Origin: Parvicella tangerina
Lineage (GTDB): Bacteria > Bacteroidota > Bacteroidia > Flavobacteriales_D > Parvicellaceae
NCBI RefSeq assembly: GCF_907165195.1
Contig: NZ_OU015584.1
Location: forward strand, 2,986,978 to 3,050,977
DNA length: 64,000 nt
Reading direction: 5' to 3'
Shown here: positions 11,150-18,772 of the stretch, piece by piece
Layout of the letters: the number at the start of each line of letters is the position of its first letter
Numbering within the stretch: the stretch's first letter is position 1
Notes under the pieces: model-generated
Seen by the model: the letters and a program-made list of their open reading frames with translations, nothing else
Databases searched by the model: none
Told to the model about the DNA's origin: nothing
Position numbers and translations under genes: made by a program

Positions 11150-11701
11150 TTATCCTTCTTTTTCTACTTGCAAGTAGCTCAGTTCTAGTGGAGTCTTTCT
11201 TCCGAAAATCTTCACCATCACTTTTAATTTTTTCTTCTCTTCGTTCACCTCCTCAATAATTCCATTAAAGTTGTTGAAAGGCCCGTCAGTTACTTTCACT
11301 GATTCACCAACAACAAACGGAATATCCATCTCGGCATCCGTCTCAGCAAGTTCATCCACTTTACCGAGAATTCGGTTTACCTCAGATTGTCTCATTGGAA
11401 GCGGATCTCCGCCTTTCTCACCGCCCAAGAAACCAATTACATTATTCATCGATTTAATGGTATGCTCAACTTCTCCAACCAAAGCACACTCGATTAATAC
11501 ATATCCAGGTAGATATGCTTTCTCTTTTGAGACTTTCTTTCCGTTACGAATTTGATAAACCTTTTCTGTTGGAATTAAGATCTGTTCAACAAACTCGGTT
11601 AAGTTGTTACGTTCAACCTCCAACTCAAGCAGTTCCTTCACCTTTTTTTCCTTACCACTAATGGCACGAATCACATACCATCTTTTCTTTACATCAGACA
11701 T
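11150..11701 (-). CDS. nusG: Transcription termination/antitermination factor NusG
   Basis: The 183-residue protein has the NGN domain (WYVIRAISGKEKKVKELL at the N-terminus, LPGYVLIEC) and a C-terminal KOW domain (VTDGPFNNFNGIIEEV). NusG binds the RNA polymerase clamp, suppresses pausing and couples polymerase to the ribosome through S10. It lies 11 bp after secE, the widespread bacterial arrangement. Confidence 0.98.
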   Translation of the reverse strand: MSDVKKRWYVIRAISGKEKKVKELLELEVERNNLTEFVEQILIPTEKVYQIRNGKKVSKEKAYLPGYVLIECALVGEVEHTIKSMNNVIGFLGGEKGGDPLPMRQSEVNRILGKVDELAETDAEMDIPFVVGESVKVTDGPFNNFNGIIEEVNEEKKKLKVMVKIFGRKTPLELSYLQVEKEG

Positions 11702-11712
11702 ACCTGTACTTG

Positions 11713-11946
11713 TTAAAGTTTAATACCGTAAAAAATTCCTAAAAGTCCTTTCCAGAAACCTAATAATCCATCTTTACTTGGAACAACACCAAAAATGGTA
11801 TCCATTAACCAAATAGCAATTGATATTAAGATACACGTTACTAAAACTACGATCGAACTGTTTTGCAACTCTTCCCAGGTAGGCCATGAGACCTTAGTGG
11901 TCAACTCATGAACAGCCTCTTCTATATATGTCTTTATTCCAGCCAC
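11713..11946 (-). CDS. secE: Preprotein translocase subunit SecE
   Basis: This is a 77-residue single-span SecE. A conserved amphipathic helix (IEEAVHELTTKVSWPTWEEL) is followed by one membrane segment (IVVLVTCILISIAIWLMD). With SecY and SecG it forms the protein channel. I chose the GTG at 11944-11946, giving MAGIKTYIEE. The longer frame from a GTG at 11971-11973 begins inside the 3' end of tRNA-Trp and would add a basic extension not seen in the family. The gene starts 24 bp after the tRNA, so tRNA-Trp, secE and nusG share a transcript. Confidence 0.95.
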   Translation of the reverse strand: MAGIKTYIEEAVHELTTKVSWPTWEELQNSSIVVLVTCILISIAIWLMDTIFGVVPSKDGLLGFWKGLLGIFYGIKL

Positions 11947-11970
11947 TTTATACTTTTTTCTTTCTCTTAG

Positions 11971-12043
11971 CACGGGCGGTAGGACTCGAACCCACGACCA
12001 ATGGTTTTGGAGACCACTACTCTACCAACTGAGCTACACCCGT
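11971..12043 (-). tRNA. tRNA-Trp (CCA)
   Basis: A 73-nt cloverleaf: acceptor ACGGGTG pairs with CGCCCGT (one G-T pair), discriminator G, D-arm GCTCAGTTGGTAGAG, anticodon loop CTCCAAA with CCA at 12008-12010, and T-arm GGGTTCGAGTCC. The 3' CCA is not encoded. It lies between tuf and secE, a position typical of Bacteroidota. Confidence 0.98.
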
Positions 12044-12047
12044 ATGC

Positions 12048-12086
12048 GACAAAAAGGCAACCCCGATAAAGGGTATGCCTTTTGTC
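12048..12086 (-). terminator. Hairpin between tuf and tRNA-Trp, attenuator-like
   Basis: On the minus strand GACAAAAGGCATACCC, loop TTTATC, then GGGGTTGCCTTTTTGTC forms a stem of about 16 bp with one mismatch. Its descending arm contains a T5 run and ends 4 bp before the tRNA-Trp 5' end. It could terminate part of tuf transcription, serve as a processing site, or both. No independent promoter is obvious between it and tRNA-Trp, so read-through seems required for secE-nusG expression. Confidence 0.6.
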
Positions 12087-12116
12087 TAAAACTATATAAT
12101 TGCTATTGAGTTTATA

Positions 12117-13298
12117 TTACTCAATAATTTCAGTTACCTGACCAGCTCCTACAGTTCTACCACCCTCACGGATAGCGAATCTAAGACCTTTGTCCATTGC
12201 AACTGGAGTAATCAACTCAACAGTAATTGTTACGTTATCACCAGGCATTACCATTTCTCTTCCATCTTCCAATGAAATAGTTCCAGTAACGTCAAGCGTT
12301 CTCAAGTAGAACTGTGGTCTGTAGTTATTGTGGAAAGGAGTGTGACGTCCACCTTCTTCTTTCTTCAATACATAAACCTCAGCTTTGAATTTTCTGTGAG
12401 GAGTGATTGACCCAGGCTTAGCGATAACCATCCCTCTTTTGATATCAGATTTCTCGATACCTCTCAAAAGAAGACCAACGTTCTCACCTGCTCTACCTTC
12501 GTCCAAGATCTTTCTAAACATCTCAACACCAGTTACCGTAGAAGTCATTTTTTCATCCTGAAGACCAATGATTTCAACTGGATCACCAGTATTTACGATT
12601 CCAGTTTCAATAGCTCCAGTAGCCACAGTACCACGACCTGTAATCGAGAATACATCTTCCACAGACATCAAGAATGGCTTATCAGTATCTCTTTCTGGAG
12701 TTTCGATCCACTCATCAACTGTGTTCATCAATTCCATAACTGTGTCAACCCACTGTTGCTCACCGTTAAGTGCTCCAAGAGCAGAACCTTTGATGATTGG
12801 AGTATCTTCATATCCGTAAGAATCTAACAATTCAGTCAACTCCATCTCAACAAGCTCTAAAAGCTCAGCATCGTCAACCATATCCACTTTATTCATGAAC
12901 ACAACGATTCTAGGTACATTCACCTGTCTTGATAGAAGAATGTGCTCTCTAGTCTGAGGCATTGGTCCATCAGTAGCAGCACAAACAAGAATAGCTCCAT
13001 CCATTTGAGCAGCACCAGTTACCATGTTCTTAACGTAATCCGCGTGACCAGGACAATCTACGTGAGCATAGTGTCTCTTGTCAGTTTCGTACTCAATGTG
13101 AGCCGTGTTAATTGTAATACCTCTCTCTTTCTCCTCAGGAGCGTTATCAATTTGAGAGAAGTCTCTCTTCTCAGCCAAACCTGCATTTGACAATACAGAA
13201 GAAATTGCAGCAGTCAAGGTAGTTTTACCGTGATCCACGTGCCCAATTGTACCGATGTTTACGTGCGGCTTGGTTCTTTCGAAATTTGATTTAGCCAT
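12117..13298 (-). CDS. tuf: Translation elongation factor Tu
   Basis: The 393-residue protein has all GTPase motifs: GHVDHGKTT (G1), RGITINTAH (G2), DCPGHADY (G3), NKVD (G4) and the SAL motif (G5), followed by the two beta-barrel domains. EF-Tu delivers aminoacyl-tRNA to the ribosome. It is set among tRNA genes (Thr upstream, Trp downstream), which co-locates the factor with its ligands. A terminator-like hairpin lies upstream of the leading tRNA-Thr and another lies directly downstream, suggesting that its level is uncoupled from its neighbours. Confidence 0.99.
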   Translation of the reverse strand: MAKSNFERTKPHVNIGTIGHVDHGKTTLTAAISSVLSNAGLAEKRDFSQIDNAPEEKERGITINTAHIEYETDKRHYAHVDCPGHADYVKNMVTGAAQMDGAILVCAATDGPMPQTREHILLSRQVNVPRIVVFMNKVDMVDDAELLELVEMELTELLDSYGYEDTPIIKGSALGALNGEQQWVDTVMELMNTVDEWIETPERDTDKPFLMSVEDVFSITGRGTVATGAIETGIVNTGDPVEIIGLQDEKMTSTVTGVEMFRKILDEGRAGENVGLLLRGIEKSDIKRGMVIAKPGSITPHRKFKAEVYVLKKEEGGRHTPFHNNYRPQFYLRTLDVTGTISLEDGREMVMPGDNVTITVELITPVAMDKGLRFAIREGGRTVGAGQVTEIIE

Positions 13299-13381
13299 TT
13301 TGCTTTTTGTTTAGTTTAATTATTACTTACTTTCTATGTTAATTTAAAATCACTCAAACAGTCCTTTAACATCTACTTAAG

Positions 13382-13453
<72 letters not shown>

Positions 13454-13480
13454 AGAATCTTAATCCTGTTAATGTAACGC

Positions 13481-13527
13481 AAAAAAAAGGAGCATTGGTA
13501 AAGTGTTTACTTTACCAACTCTCCTTT
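13481..13527 (-). terminator. Terminator between tRNA-Gly and tRNA-Thr(GGT)
   Basis: A 17-bp stem with one 2x2 internal mismatch: AAAGGAG (13486-13492) and TTGGTAAAGT (13495-13504) pair with ACTTTACCAA (13509-13518) and CTCCTTT (13521-13527), loop GTTT. On the minus strand it runs into eight T residues (13488-13481). It is one of the strongest terminators in the window, yet it sits inside the tRNA cluster, separating tRNA-Thr(TGT)-Tyr-Gly from tRNA-Thr(GGT)-tuf. Confidence 0.85.
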
Positions 13528-13535
13528 CGGCCCAG

Positions 13536-13608
13536 AGCGGGAGACCAGGTTCGAACTGGCGACCCTCAGCTTGGAAGGCTGATGCTCTACCAACTGAGCT
13601 ACTCCCGC
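13536..13608 (-). tRNA. tRNA-Gly (TCC)
   Basis: A 73-nt cloverleaf: acceptor GCGGGAG/CTCCCGC, discriminator T, anticodon stem TCAGC/GCTGA with loop CTTCCAA (anticodon TCC), T-arm GCCAGTTCGAACCTGGT. A terminator hairpin begins 8 bp downstream. Confidence 0.98.
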
Positions 13609-13682
13609 GTTAGTTAATTGCGCCAAAGATACAAAAATTTCATATCGGCAACACAATTATTCCAAATTCTGCCAAAATTTTG

Positions 13683-13765
13683 TGGGGAGAGAAGGATTCG
13701 AACCTTCGAAGTCGAAAGACAACAGATTTACAGTCTGCCCCATTTGGCCGCTCTGGAATCTCCCC
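13683..13765 (-). tRNA. tRNA-Tyr (GTA)
   Basis: An 83-nt tRNA with the long variable arm expected for bacterial tRNA-Tyr. Acceptor GGGGAGA/TCTCCCC, discriminator A, anticodon loop CTGTAAA (GTA), T-arm GAAGGTTCGAATCCTTC. Confidence 0.97.
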
Positions 13766-13808
13766 AACAATAGATTTTAAAGAACTTAATTTAACTATCT
13801 TAAATTAG

Positions 13809-13882
13809 AGCCGATGGAGGGACTCGAACCCACGACCTGCTGATTACAAATCAGCTGCTCTAGCCAGCTGAGCTACATCGGC
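13809..13882 (-). tRNA. tRNA-Thr (TGT)
   Basis: A 74-nt cloverleaf with acceptor GCCGATG/CATCGGC, discriminator T, anticodon stem GCTGA/TCAGC and loop TTTGTAA (anticodon TGT), T-arm GTGGGTTCGAGTCCC. It is the first gene after the cluster promoter and shares its acceptor stem with the tRNA-Thr(GGT) 400 bp downstream. Confidence 0.98.
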
Positions 13883-13906
13883 TTCTGTACTTTCAAACAA
13901 AAAAGA

Positions 13907-13930
13907 AGACCTTTCTTGTTAAAAAGGTCT
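13907..13930 (-). terminator. Terminator after hpf, in the tRNA leader
   Basis: An 8-bp stem AGACCTTT (13907-13914) with AAAGGTCT (13923-13930) is followed on the minus strand by TCTTTTTTG. It is about 100 bp past hpf and is the obvious terminator of rpsU-xerC-hpf. It also lies downstream of the tRNA promoter, so tRNA transcripts begin with or just before this hairpin. Confidence 0.75.
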
Positions 13931-13931
13931 G

Positions 13932-13989
13932 CAAATGTATAAAGTTTTTTTTATACACCAATTCTTTTTTGCCTTTTTTTGGATTTTTT
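13932..13989 (-). promoter_or_regulatory. Promoter of the tRNA/tuf cluster with phased A-tracts
   Basis: On the minus strand TTG (13961-13959), 19 bp, then TACATTTG (13939-13932) matches the Bacteroidota sigma consensus very well. Just upstream, three T-runs on the plus strand (13965-13970, 13974-13980, 13984-13989) have centres 9.5 bp apart, the phasing expected for intrinsically bent DNA or an UP-like element. The spacer carries a dyad TGTATAAA/TTTATACA (13936-13957). Confidence 0.8.
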
Positions 13990-14029
13990 CCTCACCCAAA
14001 AAAGTCTTCAATTGATAACTAACAGATTA

Positions 14030-14332
14030 TCAAACCTCTTGAAGTTTTTCTTTGTGTTTCTTTATCTGTCTCCTTAAGGCTTCAACAGCTTCATCAGCAG
14101 CTTTCTCAAAGGAATCCTCTTGCTTTTTAGCAAACAGTTCCTTTCCTGGTACATGCATTTTTATCTCAACAACTTTATTGTTGTGACTTTCTTTCTTCAC
14201 CACCTTCAAGATCACTTCACTGTCAATAATGTGGTCAAAAAACTGATTCAGCTTTTCCAGCTTACTTTCAATTAACTCCGTTAATTTGCTGTCTACAGCA
14301 AAATGAACTGCTTCTATATGAACTTTTCCCAT
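14030..14332 (-). CDS. hpf: Ribosome hibernation factor, short HPF/YfiA type
   Basis: The 100-residue protein belongs to the S30AE/sigma-54 modulation family: beta strands around KVHIEAVHF, then HIIDSEVILKVVKK, then EIKMHVPGKELFAKKQEDSFEKAADEAVEAL with a basic C-terminal helix. Such proteins bind the 30S decoding centre and stabilise idle ribosomes. There is no C-terminal dimerisation domain, so it is the short form. It starts 5 bp after xerC; rpsU, xerC and hpf are consecutive, the usual order in this phylum. Confidence 0.93.
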   Translation of the reverse strand: MGKVHIEAVHFAVDSKLTELIESKLEKLNQFFDHIIDSEVILKVVKKESHNNKVVEIKMHVPGKELFAKKQEDSFEKAADEAVEALRRQIKKHKEKLQEV

Positions 14333-14337
14333 ACTAA

Positions 14338-15222
14338 TTAAGATTTTCGCTCTTTTGGGTGAGCAGATTTATAAACTTGTTTTAATTTTTCTATTGTATT
14401 GTGTGTGTATATTTGTGTTGAAGAGAGGCTCTCATGCCCTAACAAGTCCTTTATTGCCATCAAGTCAGCACCGTTCTCCAGCATTTGGGTCGCAAAAGTA
14501 TGACGCAAGACGTGCGGACTTCTTTTCTTCAACGATGGTACACTACTAAGGTAATTATTTACTAATTGGTAGACAAACTTTTCAGTTAGTTTTTCCCCTT
14601 GATCGTTCACAAAAAAAGTTAAAGAATCCAGGGCATTCCTATTGCGTTCATCTACGTACCTTTTGATTTCCTTTACTACATTCTCTCCTAATGGAATAAC
14701 TCTTTCCTTGTTTCGTTTACCCAAAACTTTCACAACCCTTTGTGCAAGATCTACATTTTCTGATTTCAGGTTAACTAGCTCTGCTCTTCGCATTCCTGTA
14801 GCATACAACATCAAAAAGACCGTATACTCCATTCGTGAATTATAATCTTTCACCTCTTGTTCAGCACAATTCAGGAGCACCTCCATCTCGCTTTCTCTAA
14901 CAAAGTCTGGAAGTTTAGATTCCAGTTTGGGTAATGCAACTTTTGAGGTCGGATTTATTTCCACCTCTTCTATCTTGAGTAAAAACTTGAAAAAGGATTT
15001 CACCGCACTCATCTTGCGGTGAATACTTTTATTCTTTAGCCCCTGGTTTTTTAACGCAACTATCCAGGACCTAACTTGAAAGGAGTTGACTTCAACTAGA
15101 CTTATATCGAACTCGTTCTGAATAAACTGCTCAAATTGCTCAAGGTCATTACGATATGCCGTAACGGTAAGTGGCGAATAGTTTTTCTCATAACTCAAGT
15201 ATTCTAAAAAATTTTCACGCAT
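14338..15222 (-). CDS. xerC: Tyrosine recombinase XerC-like
   Basis: The 294-residue protein has an N-terminal SAM-like core-binding domain (about residues 1-85) and a catalytic domain with the complete residue set: R145 (TGMRRAEL), K169, H237 and R240 (HVLRH), H263 (LLGHESL) and the nucleophile Y272 (IYTH). Xer recombinases resolve chromosome dimers at dif. Its core location between rpsU and hpf, without mobile-element flanks, argues for the housekeeping role. The ATG at 15220-15222 directly follows the T-tract of the rpsU terminator. Confidence 0.92.
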   Translation of the reverse strand: MRENFLEYLSYEKNYSPLTVTAYRNDLEQFEQFIQNEFDISLVEVNSFQVRSWIVALKNQGLKNKSIHRKMSAVKSFFKFLLKIEEVEINPTSKVALPKLESKLPDFVRESEMEVLLNCAEQEVKDYNSRMEYTVFLMLYATGMRRAELVNLKSENVDLAQRVVKVLGKRNKERVIPLGENVVKEIKRYVDERNRNALDSLTFFVNDQGEKLTEKFVYQLVNNYLSSVPSLKKRSPHVLRHTFATQMLENGADLMAIKDLLGHESLSSTQIYTHNTIEKLKQVYKSAHPKERKS

Positions 15223-15256
15223 AAAAAAAGGGAACTAGACTAATTCTAATTCCCTT
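15223..15256 (-). terminator. Terminator/attenuator between rpsU and xerC
   Basis: Stem AAGGGAACTAG (15228-15238) with CTAATTCCCTT (15246-15256), one mismatch, 7-nt loop. On the minus strand it is followed by seven T residues (15229-15223) that run straight into the xerC ATG. It should lower xerC-hpf expression relative to rpsU. Confidence 0.85.
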
Positions 15257-15285
15257 AACGCTTTCTTCAAAAGAAGGTTTCTAAT

Positions 15286-15477
15286 TTAAGCCTCTTCCTC
15301 TCTCTTTTTCTGAATGTACTTTGCCTTAATCACCTCAGCTCTTCTTTTTACAGAAGGTTTTGTAAACTGCTGACGCGAACGAAGTTCTCTGATCACCTTC
15401 GTTCTATCGTATTTTTTCTTGTACTTCTTTAGAGCTCTTTCAATTGACTCTCCTTCTTTTACATTAATAATTAGCAT
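15286..15477 (-). CDS. rpsU: 30S ribosomal protein S21
   Basis: The 63-residue protein matches bS21 throughout (MLIINVKEGESIERALKKYK, then RSRQQFTKPSVKRRAEV and a basic C-terminal helix). In Bacteroidota bS21 helps hide the anti-Shine-Dalgarno end of 16S rRNA. I see no AGGAGG-like sequence in the 20 bases before the ATG. The only purine-rich match, GAAGGAGAG, lies inside codons 8-10. A clear promoter lies 37 bp upstream and a terminator follows, so it is mostly monocistronic. Confidence 0.97.
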   Translation of the reverse strand: MLIINVKEGESIERALKKYKKKYDRTKVIRELRSRQQFTKPSVKRRAEVIKAKYIQKKREEEA

Positions 15478-15513
15478 ATCGTATAAATATTATCTTGTTC
15501 TTAATCAGGGCTG

Positions 15514-15541
15514 CAAATATACATCTTTTTCTGAAAATCAA
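15514..15541 (-). promoter_or_regulatory. Promoter of rpsU
   Basis: Minus strand TTG (15541-15539), 17 bp, TATATTTG (15521-15514). This matches the Bacteroidota -33/-7 consensus and predicts a leader of about 30 nt. Confidence 0.75.
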
Positions 15542-15594
15542 CAGATTTGAGTGGATTTTTTCATTTTGTCTAAGAATTAAGCTTTGATTAACGC

Positions 15595-17262
15595 TTATTG
15601 AGGGTTTACCTCATTAAAATAGTCTCTCAATATTTCAGCTGATGCAACACCAGATGTATCGACTTCAAGAACTAAACCGCTAAATGTATTAGCTTGAAAA
15701 GCTGCTATCACGTTCATCAATACTATCTCAAGACCTTCTTCTTGATAGACTTTTTTGTAATCCTTCCCATAGGATTTACACAAACTCTCTAAATCGGTCG
15801 TGCTTTTAACTTGAAAATAATCCTCCAAAACACCTGTACTTGAAGGCCCATCGATAATCTTGAAAATTCCTCCACCTCCATTGTTGATCACAATAATCAA
15901 TACGTTATCAGTATTAAGCGCATTCCACAACGCATTAATGTCGTACTGAAAACTAAGGTCTCCAACTACAACGACATTCATTCTATCATCGTTGTGCGCA
16001 AAACCTAAAGCAGTGGAGACTATTCCGTCTATACCACTTACACCTCTGTTGGAGAGATAAAGCACCTCTTTGATCGGGTCAAATAATTGATAGTACCGAA
16101 CCACACTACTATTACCTTGATGCAGAATAGCCCCATCGGGTATCCATTCATAGATCAACGCATGAGCTTTCAGGTCTGACCACTGCACATTTGAGACAAA
16201 ATGCTCATGTCTTTCTTTATTTATAAACGACCGTTGAACCCATCTACTCTGGTAGTCTTCGTTTGATTCTAAAGACAAGCTATCAAAGATTGCTCTAAAG
16301 AACTTAGTAGGCGTAGTAAAAATCCTTTCTGTCAATGACTCAAAGGTATCTGGAAAAGTTTCCGTATCCGACACATGCCAGTGTTCAAGATTAGGGACAG
16401 AACGCAGGTATTTCTTAATTCGCTTACTCACAATCGCTCCTCCAACAGTAATCACTAACTCTGGAAGAAATTGATCTTGGTCTAATGAGGGCAAGCTTCG
16501 ATCAATACAACTTACAAAATGCCTATGAGATAGATTAGCATTTGTTTCAGTAAGCACTACTAAACGCTTGTCTACCAAAAGTTCTGACAGCAGATATTCC
16601 AAGCGCTCGTCTCTACTCATTTGACCAACGAGAACCATTACTCTTTTCTTCTTCAGATACTTATTTACCAAGTCTTCAGACTTCCAAAGTTCGTTTCTTA
16701 TTTCTGGCTGATTAAATTTATAGCTCAGAACCGCATCCTGTGTTCCGTACAACGGTTCTTCAAATGCCAAATTAAGATGAACAGGACCTCTTTTATGTCC
16801 AAAGAGATCACCCACAATCTTTTGAAACGTTTCTATCATTAACTCTTCGGAATCATCTTCATTCAGATGATAGGAGGACAAACAGTAGTTCTGATAAACA
16901 TTCACCTGATCTATGGACTGTCCTTCGCCATTACCAATCCATTTCTGCGGCCTATCTGCCGTAACAATGAATAATGGAACTTCCTGATGATAAGCTTCTG
17001 CGATGGCGGGAGCATAATTTAGAGCGGCTGATCCAGAGGTGCATGAAATAGCAGCTGGAGTTCCTTTTCTGATTCCTATTCCGAGGGCGATAAAGGCTGC
17101 GGATCGTTCATCAACAACTGGCAATGAATTTATTCTTGGATCATTTGCGAAAGTAAGTGTGATTGGAGCATTTCTAGATCCAGGCGAAATCACCCAATCA
17201 ACAATCCCCAAATCAAGACAGCATTTATGTAAGAGCTGTACGCTTTTTTTCTCTGAAATCAC
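15595..17262 (-). CDS. menD: SEPHCHC synthase (menaquinone biosynthesis)
   Basis: The 555-residue protein is a thiamine-diphosphate enzyme of the MenD family. It has the N-terminal pyrimidine domain (DWVISPGSRNAPITLTFA, then VDERSAAFIALG with the catalytic Glu), a central domain (VTVGGAIVSKRIKKYL) and the C-terminal TPP/Mg site GDLSFQYDINALWN through NN. MenD joins isochorismate and 2-oxoglutarate. It is 12 bp after menF and is the last gene of menI-menF-menD. No terminator was recognised after it; the rpsU promoter begins within 60 bp. Confidence 0.95.
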   Translation of the reverse strand: MISEKKSVQLLHKCCLDLGIVDWVISPGSRNAPITLTFANDPRINSLPVVDERSAAFIALGIGIRKGTPAAISCTSGSAALNYAPAIAEAYHQEVPLFIVTADRPQKWIGNGEGQSIDQVNVYQNYCLSSYHLNEDDSEELMIETFQKIVGDLFGHKRGPVHLNLAFEEPLYGTQDAVLSYKFNQPEIRNELWKSEDLVNKYLKKKRVMVLVGQMSRDERLEYLLSELLVDKRLVVLTETNANLSHRHFVSCIDRSLPSLDQDQFLPELVITVGGAIVSKRIKKYLRSVPNLEHWHVSDTETFPDTFESLTERIFTTPTKFFRAIFDSLSLESNEDYQSRWVQRSFINKERHEHFVSNVQWSDLKAHALIYEWIPDGAILHQGNSSVVRYYQLFDPIKEVLYLSNRGVSGIDGIVSTALGFAHNDDRMNVVVVGDLSFQYDINALWNALNTDNVLIIVINNGGGGIFKIIDGPSSTGVLEDYFQVKSTTDLESLCKSYGKDYKKVYQEEGLEIVLMNVIAAFQANTFSGLVLEVDTSGVASAEILRDYFNEVNPQ

Positions 17263-17274
17263 AAGTGCGAATTT

Positions 17275-18246
17275 CTAGTTTTTTTTCAATACTGACAACA
17301 ACGTTTCAGATTTAATATTTGTTTCTTCCCATTCTTTCTCAGGATTTGATTTTTCGGTAATACCACCACCAACATAGCAGCGTAACTCATCGGCAGTTAC
17401 CTCTGCGCATCTCAAGTTCACGAATAAAGACAGCTCTTCTCCCTTTTTCCACCCAATAACACCAGCGTAGAATTTTCTACTATGCGGCTCAAACTCTTCA
17501 ATAAACTGAAGCGCCTCCTTTTTTGGGGTTCCGCAAACCGCTGGGGTTGGGTGTAGCATGTCTGCAACCTTTAAGCTGTTAGCTGAATCAAACTTAAATG
17601 TCGTCAATAAATGCTCTAAGTTACCTGCTCTTACAGTTTCTGGCCCATCCATAACAAAGTTCAAATTAACTGACTTCAGTATATCACTAATATTCTCGGA
17701 AACAAACGCTTGCTCTGCCAACTCCTTTTTAGTCCATTCAAAAGGGTTAGTCACATCTCTACTCCCAGCCAATGCGTAAACCGTGCATTGTTGACTCAAC
17801 GAATGAACAAGGACCTCTGGTGTTGCTCCAACCCATGTACCAACTCCTTCTATACTAAAGCAGTAATTAAATGAGTGGTTGTACTTTTTACACAGATTCA
17901 CAAAAAAATCGGCAAGAGAAAAACCTTTTGGTAAGGAAGCACTCTTCACTCTTGACAAAACCACTTTGCCGTGATGGTATTTACAAAACGCCATGGCCTC
18001 AGTAGCCAACTGTTGATACTTATCAAAACTCATAGCATTAACCATGAACGATCCTCGATCAGCTTGATCAACTTCATGAATGTCGATCTGATCTTCTGGT
18101 TGGAATAAAAAAAGCTGTTCCTTATTGAAGGTAGAAACAATAAAGCCATCGCTCATCTCTTCGAGGTTATCGATCTCTTTAACTCTACAACTAAAACCTT
18201 GCGTTACCGAACTACCTGGATCTTGATAAAAAAAGTACCCCTTCAT
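17275..18246 (-). CDS. menF: Isochorismate synthase
   Basis: The 323-residue chorismate-binding enzyme has the family motifs YALAGSRDV, HPTPAVCGTPKKEAL, FYAGVIGW and the C-terminal YVGGGITEKSNPEKEWEET. It converts chorismate to isochorismate for menaquinone. It is shorter than the E. coli enzymes (about 390-430 residues), with most of the loss at the N-terminus, which is common for the compact Bacteroidota form. It starts 1 bp after menI and precedes menD, so pathway context supports MenF rather than a siderophore enzyme. Confidence 0.9.
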   Translation of the reverse strand: MKGYFFYQDPGSSVTQGFSCRVKEIDNLEEMSDGFIVSTFNKEQLFLFQPEDQIDIHEVDQADRGSFMVNAMSFDKYQQLATEAMAFCKYHHGKVVLSRVKSASLPKGFSLADFFVNLCKKYNHSFNYCFSIEGVGTWVGATPEVLVHSLSQQCTVYALAGSRDVTNPFEWTKKELAEQAFVSENISDILKSVNLNFVMDGPETVRAGNLEHLLTTFKFDSANSLKVADMLHPTPAVCGTPKKEALQFIEEFEPHSRKFYAGVIGWKKGEELSLFVNLRCAEVTADELRCYVGGGITEKSNPEKEWEETNIKSETLLSVLKKN

Positions 18247-18247
18247 A

Positions 18248-18667
18248 CTACTTCCTTTCTAGAATCATGATTGTCATCCTAGAATAGGAGATTAATCGTT
18301 CACTTTCATCTCTGATCTCTACGTTCCAAATATGTGTAGTCTTTCCTTTATGCAAAAGAGAAGCTGTTCCAACAACACTTCCCTTCATCACCGACCCAAC
18401 GTGATTTGCATTGATCTCAATACACACTCCATAATGCGTTTTAGTATCTATCATAAGATAAGTACCCACACTTCCCAGCGACTCGGCTAGGGCTACATTA
18501 GCTCCTCCATGCAATAAACCCATCGGTTGGAAGGTCCTCTCATCAACAGGCATTGATGCCTTTAGGCTTTTATCCCGAATCTCAGTAAATTCAATTCCCA
18601 GAGACTCCATCAATGTTCCCTTATTTATAGCATTCAGCTGTTTTAATGAGATATCTTTTGGTAACAT
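18248..18667 (-). CDS. menI: Hotdog-fold thioesterase, probable DHNA-CoA hydrolase
   Basis: The 139-residue protein has a PaaI/4HBT hotdog domain: GLLHGGANVALAESLGSVGTYL holds the family's HGG and catalytic acidic helix, followed by strands GVCIEINANHVGSV and KGSVVGTASLLHKGKTTHIWNV. Its position directly ahead of menF and menD, with a 1-bp gap, suggests that it hydrolyses 1,4-dihydroxy-2-naphthoyl-CoA. The fold is clear; the substrate is inferred from context. A -7-type box TACTTTTG lies about 25 bp upstream. Confidence 0.85.
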   Translation of the reverse strand: MLPKDISLKQLNAINKGTLMESLGIEFTEIRDKSLKASMPVDERTFQPMGLLHGGANVALAESLGSVGTYLMIDTKTHYGVCIEINANHVGSVMKGSVVGTASLLHKGKTTHIWNVEIRDESERLISYSRMTIMILERK

Positions 18668-18691
18668 ATTCTAGTTTTAGATCAATTTAAA

Positions 18692-18699
18692 CAAAAGTA
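18692..18699 (-). promoter_or_regulatory. -7 box of the menI-menF-menD promoter
   Basis: Minus strand TACTTTTG fits TAnnTTTG, 25 bp before the menI ATG. The -33 position falls in the T-tract of the upstream terminator and has no clear TTG, so confidence is moderate. Confidence 0.5.
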
Positions 18700-18711
18700 A
18701 ACTTCTTAGAA

Positions 18712-18753
18712 CATAAAAAAAAACCCTGACACTTCTTTTGAAGGTCAGGGTTT
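18712..18753 (-). terminator. Terminator after the large T9SS protease gene
   Basis: Stem AAACCCTGAC (18721-18730) with GTCAGGGTTT (18744-18753), extended by CTTC/GAAG around a TTTT loop, followed on the minus strand by nine T residues. It resembles the rpoC terminator (shared CCCTGAC/GTCAGGG core). Confidence 0.9.
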
Positions 18754-18772
18754 TAAAATTAAGCAGACTCGA

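Noticed and set aside
11947-11973. Nine-codon longer secE starting at GTG 11971-11973
   Set aside because: It would begin inside the 3' end of tRNA-Trp and adds residues unlike the family; the inner GTG gives a standard SecE.
14338-15222. Tyrosine recombinase as sign of an integrated element
   Set aside because: It lies in the conserved rpsU-xerC-hpf block with no att-like repeats or cargo genes.
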